From Microbacterium sp. (lineage in GTDB: Bacteria; Actinomycetota; Actinomycetes; Actinomycetales; Microbacteriaceae), in the NCBI GenBank assembly GCA_013823625.1, contig PNMM01000003.1, positions 62,001-126,000 on the forward strand: a stretch of DNA of 64,000 bases. The letters run 5' to 3'. Shown here piece by piece: positions 8,868 through 19,070 of the stretch (its first letter is position 1; each line of letters opens with the position of its first letter). Below the pieces are notes generated by a model. The model saw only the letters and a list, made by a program, of their open reading frames with translations. It did not search any database and was not told the origin of the DNA. The translations under genes and the position numbers were made by a program.

Positions 8868-9361
8868 CCGTCGTGCACCCGGCCACGGCCGTCATCGCGC
8901 TCGGCAGCAACCTCGGCGACCGCGAGGCCACACTCGAGCGCGCGGTGGCGGCGCTCGACGCGTTGCCCGAGTCGAGCATCCTCGCCATCTCGTCGTGGCA
9001 CGGCACGGTCGCGCTCACGGTCGATGGGCTTGACCCCGAGAAGCCCGCCTACCTCAACGGCGTCGCTCTGCTGCAGACGCACCTCGACCCCTACTCGCTG
9101 CTCGACGCGATGCGCGCGATCGAGGCCGAGAACGGTCGCGAGCGCATCGAGCGCTGGGGCGACCGCACGCTCGACCTCGACCTCATCGCGTTCGATGAGC
9201 TCGAGATCGACTCTGACGTGTTGCAGGTTCCGCACCCGCGTGCTCACGAGCGCGACTTCGTGCTCGCCCCGTGGCTCGAGGTGCAGCCGGATGCTCGCCT
9301 TGTCACGCACGGCGACGTCGCCACTCTGCTCGCGGCGCTGCAGTTGGGCGGTGCCGAGTGA
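8864..9361 (+). CDS. folK: 6-hydroxymethyl-7,8-dihydropterin pyrophosphokinase
   Basis: A 165-residue HPPK that transfers pyrophosphate from ATP to hydroxymethyl-dihydropterin, feeding the dihydropteroate synthase encoded just upstream. It has the N-terminal ALGSNLGDRE motif and the family signature RWGDRTLDLDLIAF, whose Asp residues bind magnesium. The GTG start at 8864 overlaps the folP-folB stop by four bases and removes a spurious upstream extension. The next gene again starts on a GTGA overlap. Confidence 0.94.
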   Translation: MTVVHPATAVIALGSNLGDREATLERAVAALDALPESSILAISSWHGTVALTVDGLDPEKPAYLNGVALLQTHLDPYSLLDAMRAIEAENGRERIERWGDRTLDLDLIAFDELEIDSDVLQVPHPRAHERDFVLAPWLEVQPDARLVTHGDVATLLAALQLGGAE

Positions 9362-9810
9362 CCCGCACGCGCCCGCTGCCCCTGCTCATCGCGGCACTCG
9401 TCGGGCTCGCGACTGCCTTTGCGCTCGACCTCGTGCTCGCGATGCGCGGAGCCGCCGTGCTCGTGCCCCCCGTCTCGCTCGCCGTCGCCCTCGTGCTCAT
9501 CGCGGCCGCCGTGTTGGCGCTTGCCTGGCCCGTGCGGCGCGCCGCCAAGGGTGAGCGGCGCATCGACCCGCTCTATGCCGTGCGAGCCGTGGTGCTCGCG
9601 AAGGCGAGCGCCCTCGCGGGCGCTCTGCTCGCGGGCGGCGCGGCGGGCATTCTGATCTACTTGCTCACACGCACGGTCGTGCCGTTAGGCTCAACTTTGG
9701 CCGCGGGGGCAACCCTGGTTGCCGCCGCAGTGCTCGTGACTGCGGCCCTCGTCGCCGAATACTGGTGCGCGTTGCCGCCCGACGATCCGACTGAGGAGAC
9801 CGCCCCTTGA
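9358..9810 (+). CDS. DUF3180 family membrane protein
   Basis: A 150-residue integral membrane protein with four predicted membrane segments (about residues 8-28, 35-56, 84-103 and 110-132) and an acidic C-terminal tail (DDPTEETAP). It matches the DUF3180 family, which sits after folK in many actinobacteria; its function is unknown. The GTG start at 9358 overlaps the folK stop, and the stop overlaps the start of the next PH-domain gene, so it is embedded in the operon. Confidence 0.8.
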   Translation: MTRTRPLPLLIAALVGLATAFALDLVLAMRGAAVLVPPVSLAVALVLIAAAVLALAWPVRRAAKGERRIDPLYAVRAVVLAKASALAGALLAGGAAGILIYLLTRTVVPLGSTLAAGATLVAAAVLVTAALVAEYWCALPPDDPTEETAP

Positions 9811-10361
9811 CGAACCCCGAAACCACCGGCACCGAGGCTCACGGCACCGCGGCGAGTGGCGCCGAGGCGGGCCCCGCCTCGCCGTCGCGACTCGACATCG
9901 CCGCCGGAGAGTGGCAGCGCGTCTCGCTCAAGTACATTCCCGTCGACATGATTGGCACGCTCATCTTCGGTGCCATCGCCACGGCGATCGCGTTCGTGCC
10001 GTTCTGGGTGGGCTGGGCCGAGGGCTGGCTGCTCGGGCTGGGTGTTGCGGCCATCTTCGTGATCACGCTCGCGCTCACGCCTCGTCGGGTGCGGGCGATC
10101 GGCTACCAGTTGCGCGACGACGATCTACTCTTTCGCCGCGGCATTATGTTCCAGCGTTTCGTCGCCGTGCCCTACGGCCGCATGCAACTGGTCGACATCA
10201 GCCGCGGCCCCGTCGCTCGCGCCTTTGGCCTTGCCGAACTCAAGTTCGTGACGGCGGCGGCCTCGAGTGGCGTGCTCATTCCCGGCTTGCCGCTTGCCGA
10301 GGCTGAGCAACTGCGCGACCACCTCGTGGCCGTAGCCGAGACGCGCCGGGCGGGGCTGTGA
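9807..10361 (+). CDS. PH domain-containing membrane protein (YdbS-like)
   Basis: A 184-residue protein with a disordered Ala/Gly/Glu N-terminus, two membrane helices (about residues 48-66 and 72-89) and a bacterial PH-like domain (LRDDDLLFRRGIMFQRFVAV onward). It belongs to the YdbS/DUF304 type, always paired with a longer YdbT-like protein, as here. The role is unknown; a membrane-associated partner complex is likely. The start is a TTG overlapping the previous stop (TTGA), accepted because all neighbours are coupled the same way. Confidence 0.8.
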   Translation: MTNPETTGTEAHGTAASGAEAGPASPSRLDIAAGEWQRVSLKYIPVDMIGTLIFGAIATAIAFVPFWVGWAEGWLLGLGVAAIFVITLALTPRRVRAIGYQLRDDDLLFRRGIMFQRFVAVPYGRMQLVDISRGPVARAFGLAELKFVTAAASSGVLIPGLPLAEAEQLRDHLVAVAETRRAGL

Positions 10362-11986
10362 CCGAGCCGCGCGACGAGTGGCCGGCGCCGGTCGCCCCGC
10401 CAGCACCGGAGGCGCCCGTCGCACAACCGCAGCGGCCGGCGGCAGTAAACACCGCGGCAGCAAGCACTGACTTTGCCGACGGCGAGTGGCACCGCCTGCA
10501 CCCGGCCACGCCACTCTTTCGCGGTGGGCTCGCGTTCCTCGCCATTCTCGGCGTGCTCATCGTCAACCTTCGTGACCGCTTCTTCGAGATCTTCTTCGAC
10601 GAGGGGGAGGTTCCCCTGCCACCCTCGGGCGGCGACCTCGAGGCCGACGCGATCGACTACATCGTGCGCGAAGAGCTCGTGCTCGTGGCACTGCTCGCGG
10701 CCGTTGGAGTGCTGCTGCTGCTCATCGCGGGCTTCTACTTCTCGTGGCGCTTGCACACCTTCCGCATCACCAATGAGGTCGTCGAAGTGCGCTCGGGCAT
10801 CCTGTTCCGCACCAATCGCAAGGCGCGCCTCGACCGCATTCAGGGCATCAACATCGCTCGCCCGTTCGTTCCGCGCCTCTTCGGCGCGGCCAAGCTCGAA
10901 ATCTCGGTGGCCGGAAACGACGCCAACGTTCCCCTCGCCTACTTGCGCTCGGCTGACGCCGACGCTCTGCGCCGCGACATCTTGTTGCTCGCCTCGGGGG
11001 CACAGCGCTCGGGGGCCGAGCCGGCCGCTGCTGCGGGGGGCATGGGCGGGATGCTCGACGCGCGCGTCTCAGAACTGCTGTCTCCCGAGCTCGACGTCGA
11101 CCTTGTGGCACCCACGTCGATCGTGCGCATGAACCCCGGCCGCCTCATCGGCTCGACCGTACTGAGCGACACCATGATCATTCTCGTCGCGATGCTCGTG
11201 GCCATTGTCGTCACGAGCGTCGTTACGGGTGAACTCTTCTTGCTCGTCGCGATGTTCCCGGGTGTCATTGGCATCGGCGGTTTTCTCATCGCGCGCGTCA
11301 CGCGCTCGCTGCGCTACTCGATCGCCGCAACGCCCGATGGCGTGCGGGTGGGCTTCGGGTTGCTCTCGACGACCAATGAGACGTTGCCGCCCGGCCGTAT
11401 CCACTCGATCAAGGTCAGCCAGCCCCTACTCTGGCGGCCGTTCGGCTGGTGGCAGGTCGCGGTCAACCGGGCTTCGCGCTCATCGCAAAACGGTGCAGCG
11501 GGTCAACAGCAGACGAGCATCCTTCCCGTCGGAAATCTCGACGACGTGCGCGCGGTGCTGCGGCTCTTGCTGCCCGAAGTGGCGAACGACGCCAGCATGC
11601 CCGTGCTCGAGCTGGGCCTGAGCGGCACCGGCACTGAGGGGGGCTTCACGGTGTCGCCGCGTCGGGCGCGCGTGCTGCGGTGGTTCTCGCAACCGCGCAA
11701 CGGTTTCGCACTCACCGACACGGCCGTGCTGCTGCGCCGAGGTGCCATCTGGCGTTCGCTCATCGCCGTGCCCTACTCGCGCACGCAGTCGGTATCGGTG
11801 CATCAGGGGCCGCTCTTGCGTGCTCTGCGTCTCGCGTGGGTTCAGGTACACACCGTGGCGGGCCCGATTCTTCCGATTCTTGGAGCGCTCGACCGCGATG
11901 ACGCCGTGCGCTTGTTTGACGAGGTTGCGGCGTCGTCGCTGCGCGCGGCCGCCACCGATACGAGTCACCGCTGGCGCCAGCGGTGA
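10358..11986 (+). CDS. PH domain-containing membrane protein (YdbT-like)
   Basis: A 542-residue partner of the preceding protein. It has a Pro/Ala-rich N-terminus, hydrophobic pairs near residues 55-75 and 110-130 and again near 270-315, and three PH-like repeats, each with the R-x-G-x-L/I-x-R pattern (VEVRSGILFRTNRKARLDRIQ; VRVGFGLLSTTNETLPPGRI; VLLRRGAIWRSLIAVPYSR). This is the architecture of YdbT proteins. Function is unknown. The GTG start overlaps the previous stop and the stop overlaps the next GTG, so it is operonic. Confidence 0.8.
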   Translation: MTEPRDEWPAPVAPPAPEAPVAQPQRPAAVNTAAASTDFADGEWHRLHPATPLFRGGLAFLAILGVLIVNLRDRFFEIFFDEGEVPLPPSGGDLEADAIDYIVREELVLVALLAAVGVLLLLIAGFYFSWRLHTFRITNEVVEVRSGILFRTNRKARLDRIQGINIARPFVPRLFGAAKLEISVAGNDANVPLAYLRSADADALRRDILLLASGAQRSGAEPAAAAGGMGGMLDARVSELLSPELDVDLVAPTSIVRMNPGRLIGSTVLSDTMIILVAMLVAIVVTSVVTGELFLLVAMFPGVIGIGGFLIARVTRSLRYSIAATPDGVRVGFGLLSTTNETLPPGRIHSIKVSQPLLWRPFGWWQVAVNRASRSSQNGAAGQQQTSILPVGNLDDVRAVLRLLLPEVANDASMPVLELGLSGTGTEGGFTVSPRRARVLRWFSQPRNGFALTDTAVLLRRGAIWRSLIAVPYSRTQSVSVHQGPLLRALRLAWVQVHTVAGPILPILGALDRDDAVRLFDEVAASSLRAAATDTSHRWRQR

Positions 11987-12684
11987 ACGCCCGCGACGGC
12001 CGGCTCGGCGTCGGCATCGTCGGTGCGGGCCGGGTCGGCCCGGTCATCGGTGCCGCGCTCGCGGGCGCCGGTCACGCTCTCGTGGGGGTCTCGGCGAGCA
12101 CCGACGACGAGCGCGATCGCGTCGAGAGCATGCTGCCCGCGGTGCCCGTGCTCACGGTGCCGCAGATTGTCGAGCGCAGTGAGCTCGTTGTGATCGCGGT
12201 GCCCGACGACCAGCTCGTCGAACTCGTTGCGGGTCTCGCGGCTCTCGGCGCGTGGCAGCCCGGCCAGCTCGTGCTGCACACCTCGGCTCGCCACGGCCTG
12301 GCGGCGCTCGACCCCGCGCGGGCTGCGGGGGCGATTCCGTTGGCGGTGCATCCGGCGATCGCGTTCACGGGCACGAGCGTTGACCTCGCGCGCTTGCGTG
12401 ACGCGTGGTGCGCCGTGACGGCTCCCGGCCCCGTGTTGCCGATTGCGCAAGCTCTCGTGGTCGAGATGGGCGCCGAGCCCGTGGTCATTAGCGACGACGA
12501 TCGGCCGGCCTACGCCGACGCGATCGATGCGGCCTCACAGTTCTCGACCGCCATCATCACCCAGTCGGTCGCGGCGTTGCGCGCGATCGGAGTGGATGAA
12601 CCCGGCCGGCTTCTCGGCGGCGTCGTGCGCTCGGCGGTCGAGAACGCATTGCAGTCTGCCGCTGTCGATAGCATCGACCGGTGA
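11983..12684 (+). CDS. Rossmann-fold/DUF2520 protein (ProC-like)
   Basis: A 233-residue protein with an N-terminal nucleotide-binding fold (GIVGAGRVGPVIGAAL, a GxGxxG loop) and a C-terminal DUF2520 helical domain (HPAIAFTG through DAASQFSTA). The layout resembles short-chain NAD(P)-dependent oxidoreductases related to pyrroline-5-carboxylate reductase, and its place directly before panC suggests a link to pantothenate synthesis, possibly ketopantoate reduction. That role is inferred only. GTG start, four-base overlaps on both sides. Confidence 0.8.
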   Translation: MNARDGRLGVGIVGAGRVGPVIGAALAGAGHALVGVSASTDDERDRVESMLPAVPVLTVPQIVERSELVVIAVPDDQLVELVAGLAALGAWQPGQLVLHTSARHGLAALDPARAAGAIPLAVHPAIAFTGTSVDLARLRDAWCAVTAPGPVLPIAQALVVEMGAEPVVISDDDRPAYADAIDAASQFSTAIITQSVAALRAIGVDEPGRLLGGVVRSAVENALQSAAVDSIDR

Positions 12685-13544
12685 GTGCCTCCACCCTGCC
12701 CGACGTCGAAACCACTATCGCCGGGCTGCGTTCGCGCCTCGACGCTGCTCGAGCGGCCGGTTCGACCGTCGCCCTCGTGCCCACCATGGGCTCGCTACAC
12801 GAGGGTCACCTCGCGCTCGTGGAGCACGCGCGGGAGGTCGCCGACGTCGTCATCGTCTCGGTGTTCGTCAACCCGATGCAGTTCGGGCCGACCGAAGACT
12901 TCGAGCGTTACCCGCGCGACCTTGAGGCCGACCGAGCGACCCTGTCGGGCCACGGCGTTGACGCCGTCTTCGCCCCGGGTGCCGATGAGATGTACCCCTC
13001 GGGCCCCGTGGCGACGCGCGTGAGCGCGGGCAACCTCGGCGGAATGCACGAAGGCCGCTCGCGCGCCGGCCACTTCGACGGCGTGCTCACCGTCGTGGCA
13101 AAGCTGCTCAACATCGCACAGCCGACCATTGCTGTCTTTGGCGAGAAGGATGCCCAACAGGTCTTTCTCGTGCAGCGCATGGTGCGCGACCTCGACATGC
13201 GCACGCGCATCGACGTGGTCGAGACGGTGCGCGCCGACGACGGCCTCGCCCTCTCGAGCCGCAACGCCTACCTCGACGAGCGCTACCGCCGGGCCGCCCG
13301 CACGATTCCCGATGCACTCGAAGCCGCCGAGTCGGCCGCCGACCGCGGCATCGACGCCGTCATCGCGGCCGCGCAAGGCGTGCTCATGGGATCGAACGAG
13401 GTCGAGCTCGACTACTTCGCGCTCGTGCGCCCCGACACCTTCCAGTCGATCGACGACGACTACCACGGGCCCGCGCGGGCGCTCATCGCGGCACGCGTGG
13501 GCACGACGCGACTCATCGACACGACGCTGCTGCACTTGGCGTGA
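12681..13544 (+). CDS. panC: Pantothenate synthetase
   Basis: A 287-residue ATP-dependent ligase joining pantoate and beta-alanine to pantothenate, the coenzyme A precursor. The nucleotidyltransferase motif is [13 protein letters not shown] near residue 34, and the second motif is in FGEKDAQQ near residue 153 with [10 protein letters not shown] near residue 190. Length is standard. The GTG start overlaps the DUF2520 stop. No panD is seen in the window. Confidence 0.94.
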   Translation: MSASTLPDVETTIAGLRSRLDAARAAGSTVALVPTMGSLHEGHLALVEHAREVADVVIVSVFVNPMQFGPTEDFERYPRDLEADRATLSGHGVDAVFAPGADEMYPSGPVATRVSAGNLGGMHEGRSRAGHFDGVLTVVAKLLNIAQPTIAVFGEKDAQQVFLVQRMVRDLDMRTRIDVVETVRADDGLALSSRNAYLDERYRRAARTIPDALEAAESAADRGIDAVIAAAQGVLMGSNEVELDYFALVRPDTFQSIDDDYHGPARALIAARVGTTRLIDTTLLHLA

Positions 13545-13583
13545 GGCGCGGGGTGCGCGAGCATCCCCGAATCCGCTCACGGG

Positions 13584-13589
13584 TAGGCT
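13584..13589 (+). promoter_or_regulatory. -10 hexamer TAGGCT, leaderless lysS
   Basis: TAGGCT ends 7 bases before the lysS ATG at 13597 and no ribosome-binding site is present, so lysS probably has its own leaderless transcript inside the block. Confidence 0.6.
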
Positions 13590-13596
13590 GGCACCG

Positions 13597-15132
<1,536 letters not shown>

Positions 15133-15141
15133 GGTCGCGAC

Positions 15142-15288
15142 ATGGCCAAAGACGAACTCAAGCTTCCGGGTGACGACCAGAAGAAGCCCGAGATCAGCAT
15201 GAACCGGCTGGCCCTGTGGCTCGTGGTCGGTGCGGTCGGCGCCTATCTTTTGCTCTCGGGCATCATCGGCATCATCGCCAAGGGTTAG
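15142..15288 (+). CDS. Small membrane protein, 48 residues
   Basis: A short ORF starting MAKDELKLPGDDQKK, with one membrane segment (about residues 23-46: LALWLVVGAVGAYLLLSG) and a Lys-Gly end. A charged head followed by a single helix is typical of small actinobacterial membrane proteins of unknown function. It follows lysS by 9 bases. Codon use matches the neighbours, and the sequence ends just before a strong palindrome (15295-15312). Confidence 0.65.
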   Translation: MAKDELKLPGDDQKKPEISMNRLALWLVVGAVGAYLLLSGIIGIIAKG

Positions 15289-15294
15289 CGCTTG

Positions 15295-15312
15295 TGCCCC
15301 CGTACGGGGGCA
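15295..15312 (+). terminator. Perfect 18-base palindrome after the lysS unit
   Basis: TGCCCCCGTACGGGGGCA forms a GC-rich hairpin 6 bases after the small membrane protein. There is no T tract, so it may act as a Rho-dependent pause or mRNA 3' stabiliser. Confidence 0.45.
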
Positions 15313-15366
15313 TGACGCTGTGGTCGCGTCGGAATAGCCTTAGCGCACCCGATATCCGCATGCCTC

Positions 15367-15993
15367 GTGGATGCCCTCTGGCACCCCGCGAATCGTCTGA
15401 CCCGAACGGCGATCGACGTGATCTCTCACCGCCTCCGCGCCGTCGTCGCTGGCGTGCCGGTTCTTGCCGTGGCGGCCATCCTCATTGCGAGCCCTGGATT
15501 CGCGGCCGACTCACTGGTCATCAACTCAAACCTGTCAGGATCCACCGTGTCGGGCGAGCTTCTCGTCGAAGGCTCGACGCTCGGCGATGACCTGCAACTC
15601 GTGACGCTCTCGCTCGCCCCGCAAACGCTTGTCGATTGTGGCGAGCCCATGGCGCAGAGCGACGCGGCGACTGATGCGAGCCGTTTCTCGGGCAGCCTGC
15701 AAACCACCGCCGTGCCCGACGGCGCGTACTGCCTCATTGCCATGGCTGACGACGGGCGCTTGTCGACGGTGCTCGGCGGCATCACGGTGGACAACTCAGC
15801 CGAACTCGGCGCTTCGCTCGAGGGCGTGCAGTTGCCGACCCAGTCACTCGGTGCAGAGGTCGAAGCGGTCGCGACCCCGTCACGATTCGGCGACCTCTCG
15901 GCGCTCGGCCCCGTGGTGCTCGCCGCAACGGCGGGACTCGCAATCGGTGTTCTCGCACTCGGGTTTGCTGCTCGGCGCCGCGCCGGCGTTTAG
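15367..15993 (+). CDS. Exported protein with C-terminal membrane anchor, unknown function
   Basis: A 208-residue protein not assignable to a named family. It has an N-terminal signal peptide (VAGVPVLAVAAILI, cleavage near FAADS), a central domain with two Cys residues (VDCGEPM and YCLIAM) that could form a disulfide outside the cell, and a C-terminal membrane helix followed by RRRAGV. The GTG at 15367 gives a long n-region; the GTG at 15418 (start ISHRLRAVV) gives a more normal signal peptide and may be the true start. It has no close operon partner. Confidence 0.65.
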   Translation: MDALWHPANRLTRTAIDVISHRLRAVVAGVPVLAVAAILIASPGFAADSLVINSNLSGSTVSGELLVEGSTLGDDLQLVTLSLAPQTLVDCGEPMAQSDAATDASRFSGSLQTTAVPDGAYCLIAMADDGRLSTVLGGITVDNSAELGASLEGVQLPTQSLGAEVEAVATPSRFGDLSALGPVVLAATAGLAIGVLALGFAARRRAGV

Positions 15994-16036
15994 CCCCTCC
16001 GTGATCCGTCGCATGTCGCGCACAGGCTCACCGACG

Positions 16037-16042
16037 TATTCT
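16037..16042 (+). promoter_or_regulatory. -10 hexamer TATTCT, leaderless small membrane protein
   Basis: TATTCT ends 6 bases before the ATG at 16049; no Shine-Dalgarno sequence is visible. Confidence 0.55.
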
Positions 16043-16048
16043 TGACCC

Positions 16049-16240
16049 ATGCCCGAAGACTTCTGGGGAAACGCGATCTTCTCGGTGACGCCGACGATCG
16101 TCATCGGCCTCATCTTCTGGTTCGCGATGCGCGCGATCATTCGCGCTGACCGCTCCGAGCGCGATGTCTTCAGCGAGGTCGAAGCCGAAGAGCGCGCGCG
16201 GCTTGAGGCGAACGCGCGCCGGGCTGACCCGCACGAGTAG
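16049..16240 (+). CDS. Small membrane protein, 63 residues
   Basis: A short protein with one membrane helix (about residues 12-31, IFSVTPTIVIGLIFWFAMRA) and a highly charged cytoplasmic tail (RADRSERD, AEERARLEANARR). This type is frequent in actinobacteria and has no assigned function. It ends two bases from the 3' end of the convergent pirin gene, with no terminator between them. Confidence 0.7.
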   Translation: MPEDFWGNAIFSVTPTIVIGLIFWFAMRAIIRADRSERDVFSEVEAEERARLEANARRADPHE

Positions 16241-16242
16241 GT

Positions 16243-17214
16243 CTAGTCGCGCGGCCTGAGTCGCACGTCGGGCATAACGGGTGCGGGCAGCGCCCGGCCG
16301 TTCCAGCCCTCGACGATGCCGAAGCGACCGGCATCGGTTGCGCCCTCGATCACCTCTGCCTGCCACTGCTCGCGCACGGCCACGATCTCGTCGTGGTCTC
16401 GCGCGATGAAGTTCCACCACATGACGATGGGTTCGCCGAGGGGCTCGCCGCCCAGCAGCAGCGCGCGCAGGGGAGTGTCTCCGGCTGCGATCCGCACCGA
16501 CGAGCGACCGGGGGCCGCGTAACCGAGGTGGGTGCGGGGCACCTCGGTGCCGTCGAGGTGGGCGAGGCCAGCATCCACCAGCAGTCCGTGTTCGAAGCGT
16601 TCGTCGACGGCGAGATCGACGGTCGCACCGGCGGGCAGATCGAGTTGCGCGCCGAGGAGGGCCGTGAAGGTGCGCACGGGGCTGCGCGAGCCCGCGAGCT
16701 CGCCCACGAAGACGCGCAGGGTTGCCGCGCCCACCGTGATCGCCTCGGGCTCGGCGTGCTCGAAGAACGGTGCCACGTGCCGGTCGCGGTCGGGCAGGGC
16801 GACCCAGAGTTGGGCGCCGTGAAGCCGGGTTGTCGCGGGCGTTGACACCTCGGAGTGCTGGATGCCCGCGCCCGCCGTCATGAGGTTCACCTCGCCCGGC
16901 CGCACCATGGCGTGCGCGCCGCTCGAGTCACGGTGCTCGACCTCGCCCTCGAAGAGCCAGCTCACCGTCTGCAAGGCCGTGTGCGGATGCGGCGGCACGG
17001 TCATGCCGCCCGTCTCGGCCACGTCGTTGGGTCCGTAGTGGTCGACGAAACACCACGCGCCGATGAGGCTGCGCTCGCGTTGCGGCAGCGTGCGGCGCAC
17101 GGTCATCGCGCGCGGCCCGCCCAGCGGCACCTCGCGCGGTTCGAGCACCTGGATGCCCACTACAGGTCGGTCGGTGCACACGAGCTCGGCGGGCTCGGCC
17201 TCGAGGTTGCTCAC
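16243..17214 (-). CDS. Pirin family protein
   Basis: A 323-residue bicupin. The N-terminal pirin domain carries the iron-binding pattern HPHTALQTVSWL with the later H-x-E (RDSSGAHAMVRPGEVNLMTAG, QHSE). A pirin C-terminal domain follows (GEPLGEPIVMWWNFI). Some pirins are quercetin dioxygenases or redox sensors; which applies here is unknown. The GTG start at 17214 is supported by TAGGGT six bases upstream. It stands alone, divergent to nothing close and convergent with the 63-residue protein. Confidence 0.9.
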   Translation of the reverse strand: MSNLEAEPAELVCTDRPVVGIQVLEPREVPLGGPRAMTVRRTLPQRERSLIGAWCFVDHYGPNDVAETGGMTVPPHPHTALQTVSWLFEGEVEHRDSSGAHAMVRPGEVNLMTAGAGIQHSEVSTPATTRLHGAQLWVALPDRDRHVAPFFEHAEPEAITVGAATLRVFVGELAGSRSPVRTFTALLGAQLDLPAGATVDLAVDERFEHGLLVDAGLAHLDGTEVPRTHLGYAAPGRSSVRIAAGDTPLRALLLGGEPLGEPIVMWWNFIARDHDEIVAVREQWQAEVIEGATDAGRFGIVEGWNGRALPAPVMPDVRLRPRD

Positions 17215-17220
17215 GCCCCC

Positions 17221-17226
17221 ACCCTA
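17221..17226 (-). promoter_or_regulatory. -10 hexamer TAGGGT, leaderless pirin gene
   Basis: On the minus strand TAGGGT ends 6 bases before the GTG at 17214. Confidence 0.55.
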
Positions 17227-17347
17227 CGACGGGTTCTGCGCGTGCCTGCCCGGCCGCCCGCTCGCGCAGTCGCCCGCTCGCCCGCTCGCGCCGCTCCCGT
17301 TCCCGCCCCTGTGGCTGCCCCCTCCGCCGCCCTGATCGCGAGCGTGG

Positions 17348-17425
17348 GCACTAACGTCTGCAGAATCTGCGGGTACAGCTCGATTCCTCAAGGCCGGCGC
17401 ATTCTGCAGACGTTAGTGCTCGCGC
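17348..17425 (-). repeat. Dispersed inverted-repeat element, copy 2
   Basis: A 19-base perfect inverted repeat (arms 17348-17366 and 17401-17419) with a 34-base loop. Read on the minus strand, 17425-17400 is identical over 26 bases to copy 1 at 4827-4852. It begins 2 bases after the stop codon of the XRE regulator and has the same orientation relative to the upstream gene as copy 1 has to hpt. The loops are unrelated. Confidence 0.7.
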
Positions 17426-17427
17426 AC

Positions 17428-17664
17428 TCAGCGCTCCACGACGAGCAGGTCTCCGACCTCACACTCGAGCGCCTCGCAGATCGCGCGCAGCGTCGAGAAC
17501 CTGATTGCGCGAGCCCGGTCGTTCTTGAGCACCGAGAGGTTGACGATGCTCACGCCGACGAGCTCGCTCAACCGCGTGAGCGTTATGCCCCGTTGCTCGA
17601 GCAACTCGTCGAGCCGGCAGTGGATGCCCGTCTCCTCGTCTTCGGTTGACGCTGGGCTCATCAC
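17428..17664 (-). CDS. XRE family helix-turn-helix regulator
   Basis: A 78-residue Cro/C1-type DNA-binding protein: the helix-turn-helix is LTRLSELVGVSIVNLSVLKN followed by RARAIRFSTLRAICEALEC. It ends in GDLLVVER, like regulators paired with DUF2975 membrane proteins. Start is either the GTG at 17664 or the ATG at 17661; the ATG overlaps the preceding stop as TGATG. It is the last gene of a three-gene operon and most likely represses it through the repeats at 19071-19100. Confidence 0.85.
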   Translation of the reverse strand: MMSPASTEDEETGIHCRLDELLEQRGITLTRLSELVGVSIVNLSVLKNDRARAIRFSTLRAICEALECEVGDLLVVER

Positions 17665-18425
17665 ACCAGCCCCTTGGTGTCGTTCTGTAGCTGCTCGCCG
17701 CGCTTGAGCAGCACCGCCACGAGCAATATGCCGGCGCCGGCCGCGACGTGCGTCAGGTCGACCGGGCCGGGCCCGATCCAGCCCCCGAGCTCGGAACCGC
17801 CGAGAATTTCGTGCCGCGCGAGGCTCGTGCCGTACGTTTCCAACACCTGCGAGAGCGAGCCGATCACGATGAGCGACGTACCGACGACGACCGCCGTCTT
17901 CGCCAACTGAGGTGCGAAGCCCTGATTTAGTTCGATGCGTTTCGCGAGCGTCGCGATGCCGACCGCGACGATCGCGTGCAACAGCGGCGTCAGAATCATG
18001 GGTGCAAAGAAGAGCAACGCCGTTGCACTGCTCATGCCGAAGCCCGTGATTGACACCTCACTGAAGTGGCCGTAGCTCAACAGTTCTCCACCAAGGTCGA
18101 AAGGCGGGAGCACACTGTCGGGAATCGCGGTCGCCGTTGACGCCGGCACGGGGAGCGTGACGGCGTTTCCGCCGTGAGAGCCCTGCGCGGCCGACGAGAC
18201 GACGACGACCGCGGCCAAAAGCGATCCGACGGCTGCGGCGACGCCATACACAAACGCCACAACAGCGACAACGCGCGCTATGCCAGCGGTACGTGAAGGC
18301 TGGCCTTCACCCCCCGCCGGATCCGCCCGACGACGACGTGCGATCACGAAAAGCACCACACCAATGACGATGACCAGGATGAGCGGGATCGCGGCGAACA
18401 ACACGTTCCAGAGGAGTAGGTCCAT
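17661..18425 (-). CDS. DUF2975 family membrane protein (first paralogue)
   Basis: A 254-residue protein with five predicted membrane segments (near residues 8-30, 50-75, 125-160, 178-200 and 228-242) and an extracytoplasmic loop after the second. The C-terminal region, FAPQLAKTAVVVGTSLIVIG through GEQLQNDTKGLV, matches DUF2975. Such proteins are found beside a small XRE regulator, as here, but have no known function. The ATG shares its A with the stop of the upstream paralogue (TGATG), and AAGGGG inside that gene's last codons is the likely ribosome-binding site. Confidence 0.75.
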   Translation of the reverse strand: MDLLLWNVLFAAIPLILVIVIGVVLFVIARRRRADPAGGEGQPSRTAGIARVVAVVAFVYGVAAAVGSLLAAVVVVSSAAQGSHGGNAVTLPVPASTATAIPDSVLPPFDLGGELLSYGHFSEVSITGFGMSSATALLFFAPMILTPLLHAIVAVGIATLAKRIELNQGFAPQLAKTAVVVGTSLIVIGSLSQVLETYGTSLARHEILGGSELGGWIGPGPVDLTHVAAGAGILLVAVLLKRGEQLQNDTKGLV

Positions 18426-19060
18426 CAGACAAGCCCCTTCGTGTCGTTCTGCAGCCGCTCCCCGATGCGGAACACCACCGCCATGGCCAACACTACGATT
18501 CCGAGAAACACGGGCAGCGGATCGATCGTCGCGTCGACAGCGAAAACGTCGCGGCCCAGAAGCTCATTGATCCGGTCGGAGGCCATCAAGGAGCCGAGCG
18601 CGTGCGAACCCAACGCGATCACGCTGCCGATCGAGAGCGCGGCGCCAGCGGCCATCGCGATCGCGAAGAGCGACCGATGAAAGGGTGACCGGCGGGCGAG
18701 CCGCAGGAGCACGATGCCGATCGCACCGATGACCACCGCACCGACGATAAGCGAGACGGCGTCGCTTCCGAGGAGCAGGGCAGAAGTAACCGGTCCGAGA
18801 GCCTCGAGGTTGACGTTGACCTGCGCACCGTCCCACGCAATGGTGTTGAGGCCGACACCCGGGTTCGGATCGACGCGCGGGTTAAGCACGGTCACCGGGA
18901 GCGAAATCGCTCGTGCGGAGGTGGCGAATTGGGCGAGTCCGTAGATCGCGCCGATCAGCCAGACAACTCCACCCGCGAGCGCCGCGGCGCCCAGGGAGCC
19001 CATGGCGAATCGGTCGTACCGGTCGAGCGGTGAAGCCGCTTCGGAGGTGGGGGTCGGCAT
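18425..19060 (-). CDS. DUF2975-like membrane protein (second paralogue)
   Basis: A 211-residue protein with four predicted membrane segments (near residues 22-45, 95-115, 130-155 and 180-198). Its last residues (GERLQNDTKGLV) are almost the same as those of the next gene, which marks the two as tandem paralogues, although the N-terminal halves differ. An ATG at 19066 is in frame, but the one at 19060 is preferred because AAGG lies at a proper 6-base distance. It is the first gene of the operon. Confidence 0.7.
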   Translation of the reverse strand: MPTPTSEAASPLDRYDRFAMGSLGAAALAGGVVWLIGAIYGLAQFATSARAISLPVTVLNPRVDPNPGVGLNTIAWDGAQVNVNLEALGPVTSALLLGSDAVSLIVGAVVIGAIGIVLLRLARRSPFHRSLFAIAMAAGAALSIGSVIALGSHALGSLMASDRINELLGRDVFAVDATIDPLPVFLGIVVLAMAVVFRIGERLQNDTKGLV

Positions 19061-19070
19061 GAGCATCCTT

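Noticed and set aside
17215-17427. A gene in the gap between pirin and the XRE regulator
   Set aside because: Only the repeat element and a pirin promoter are seen; open frames here are short and low in coding signal.
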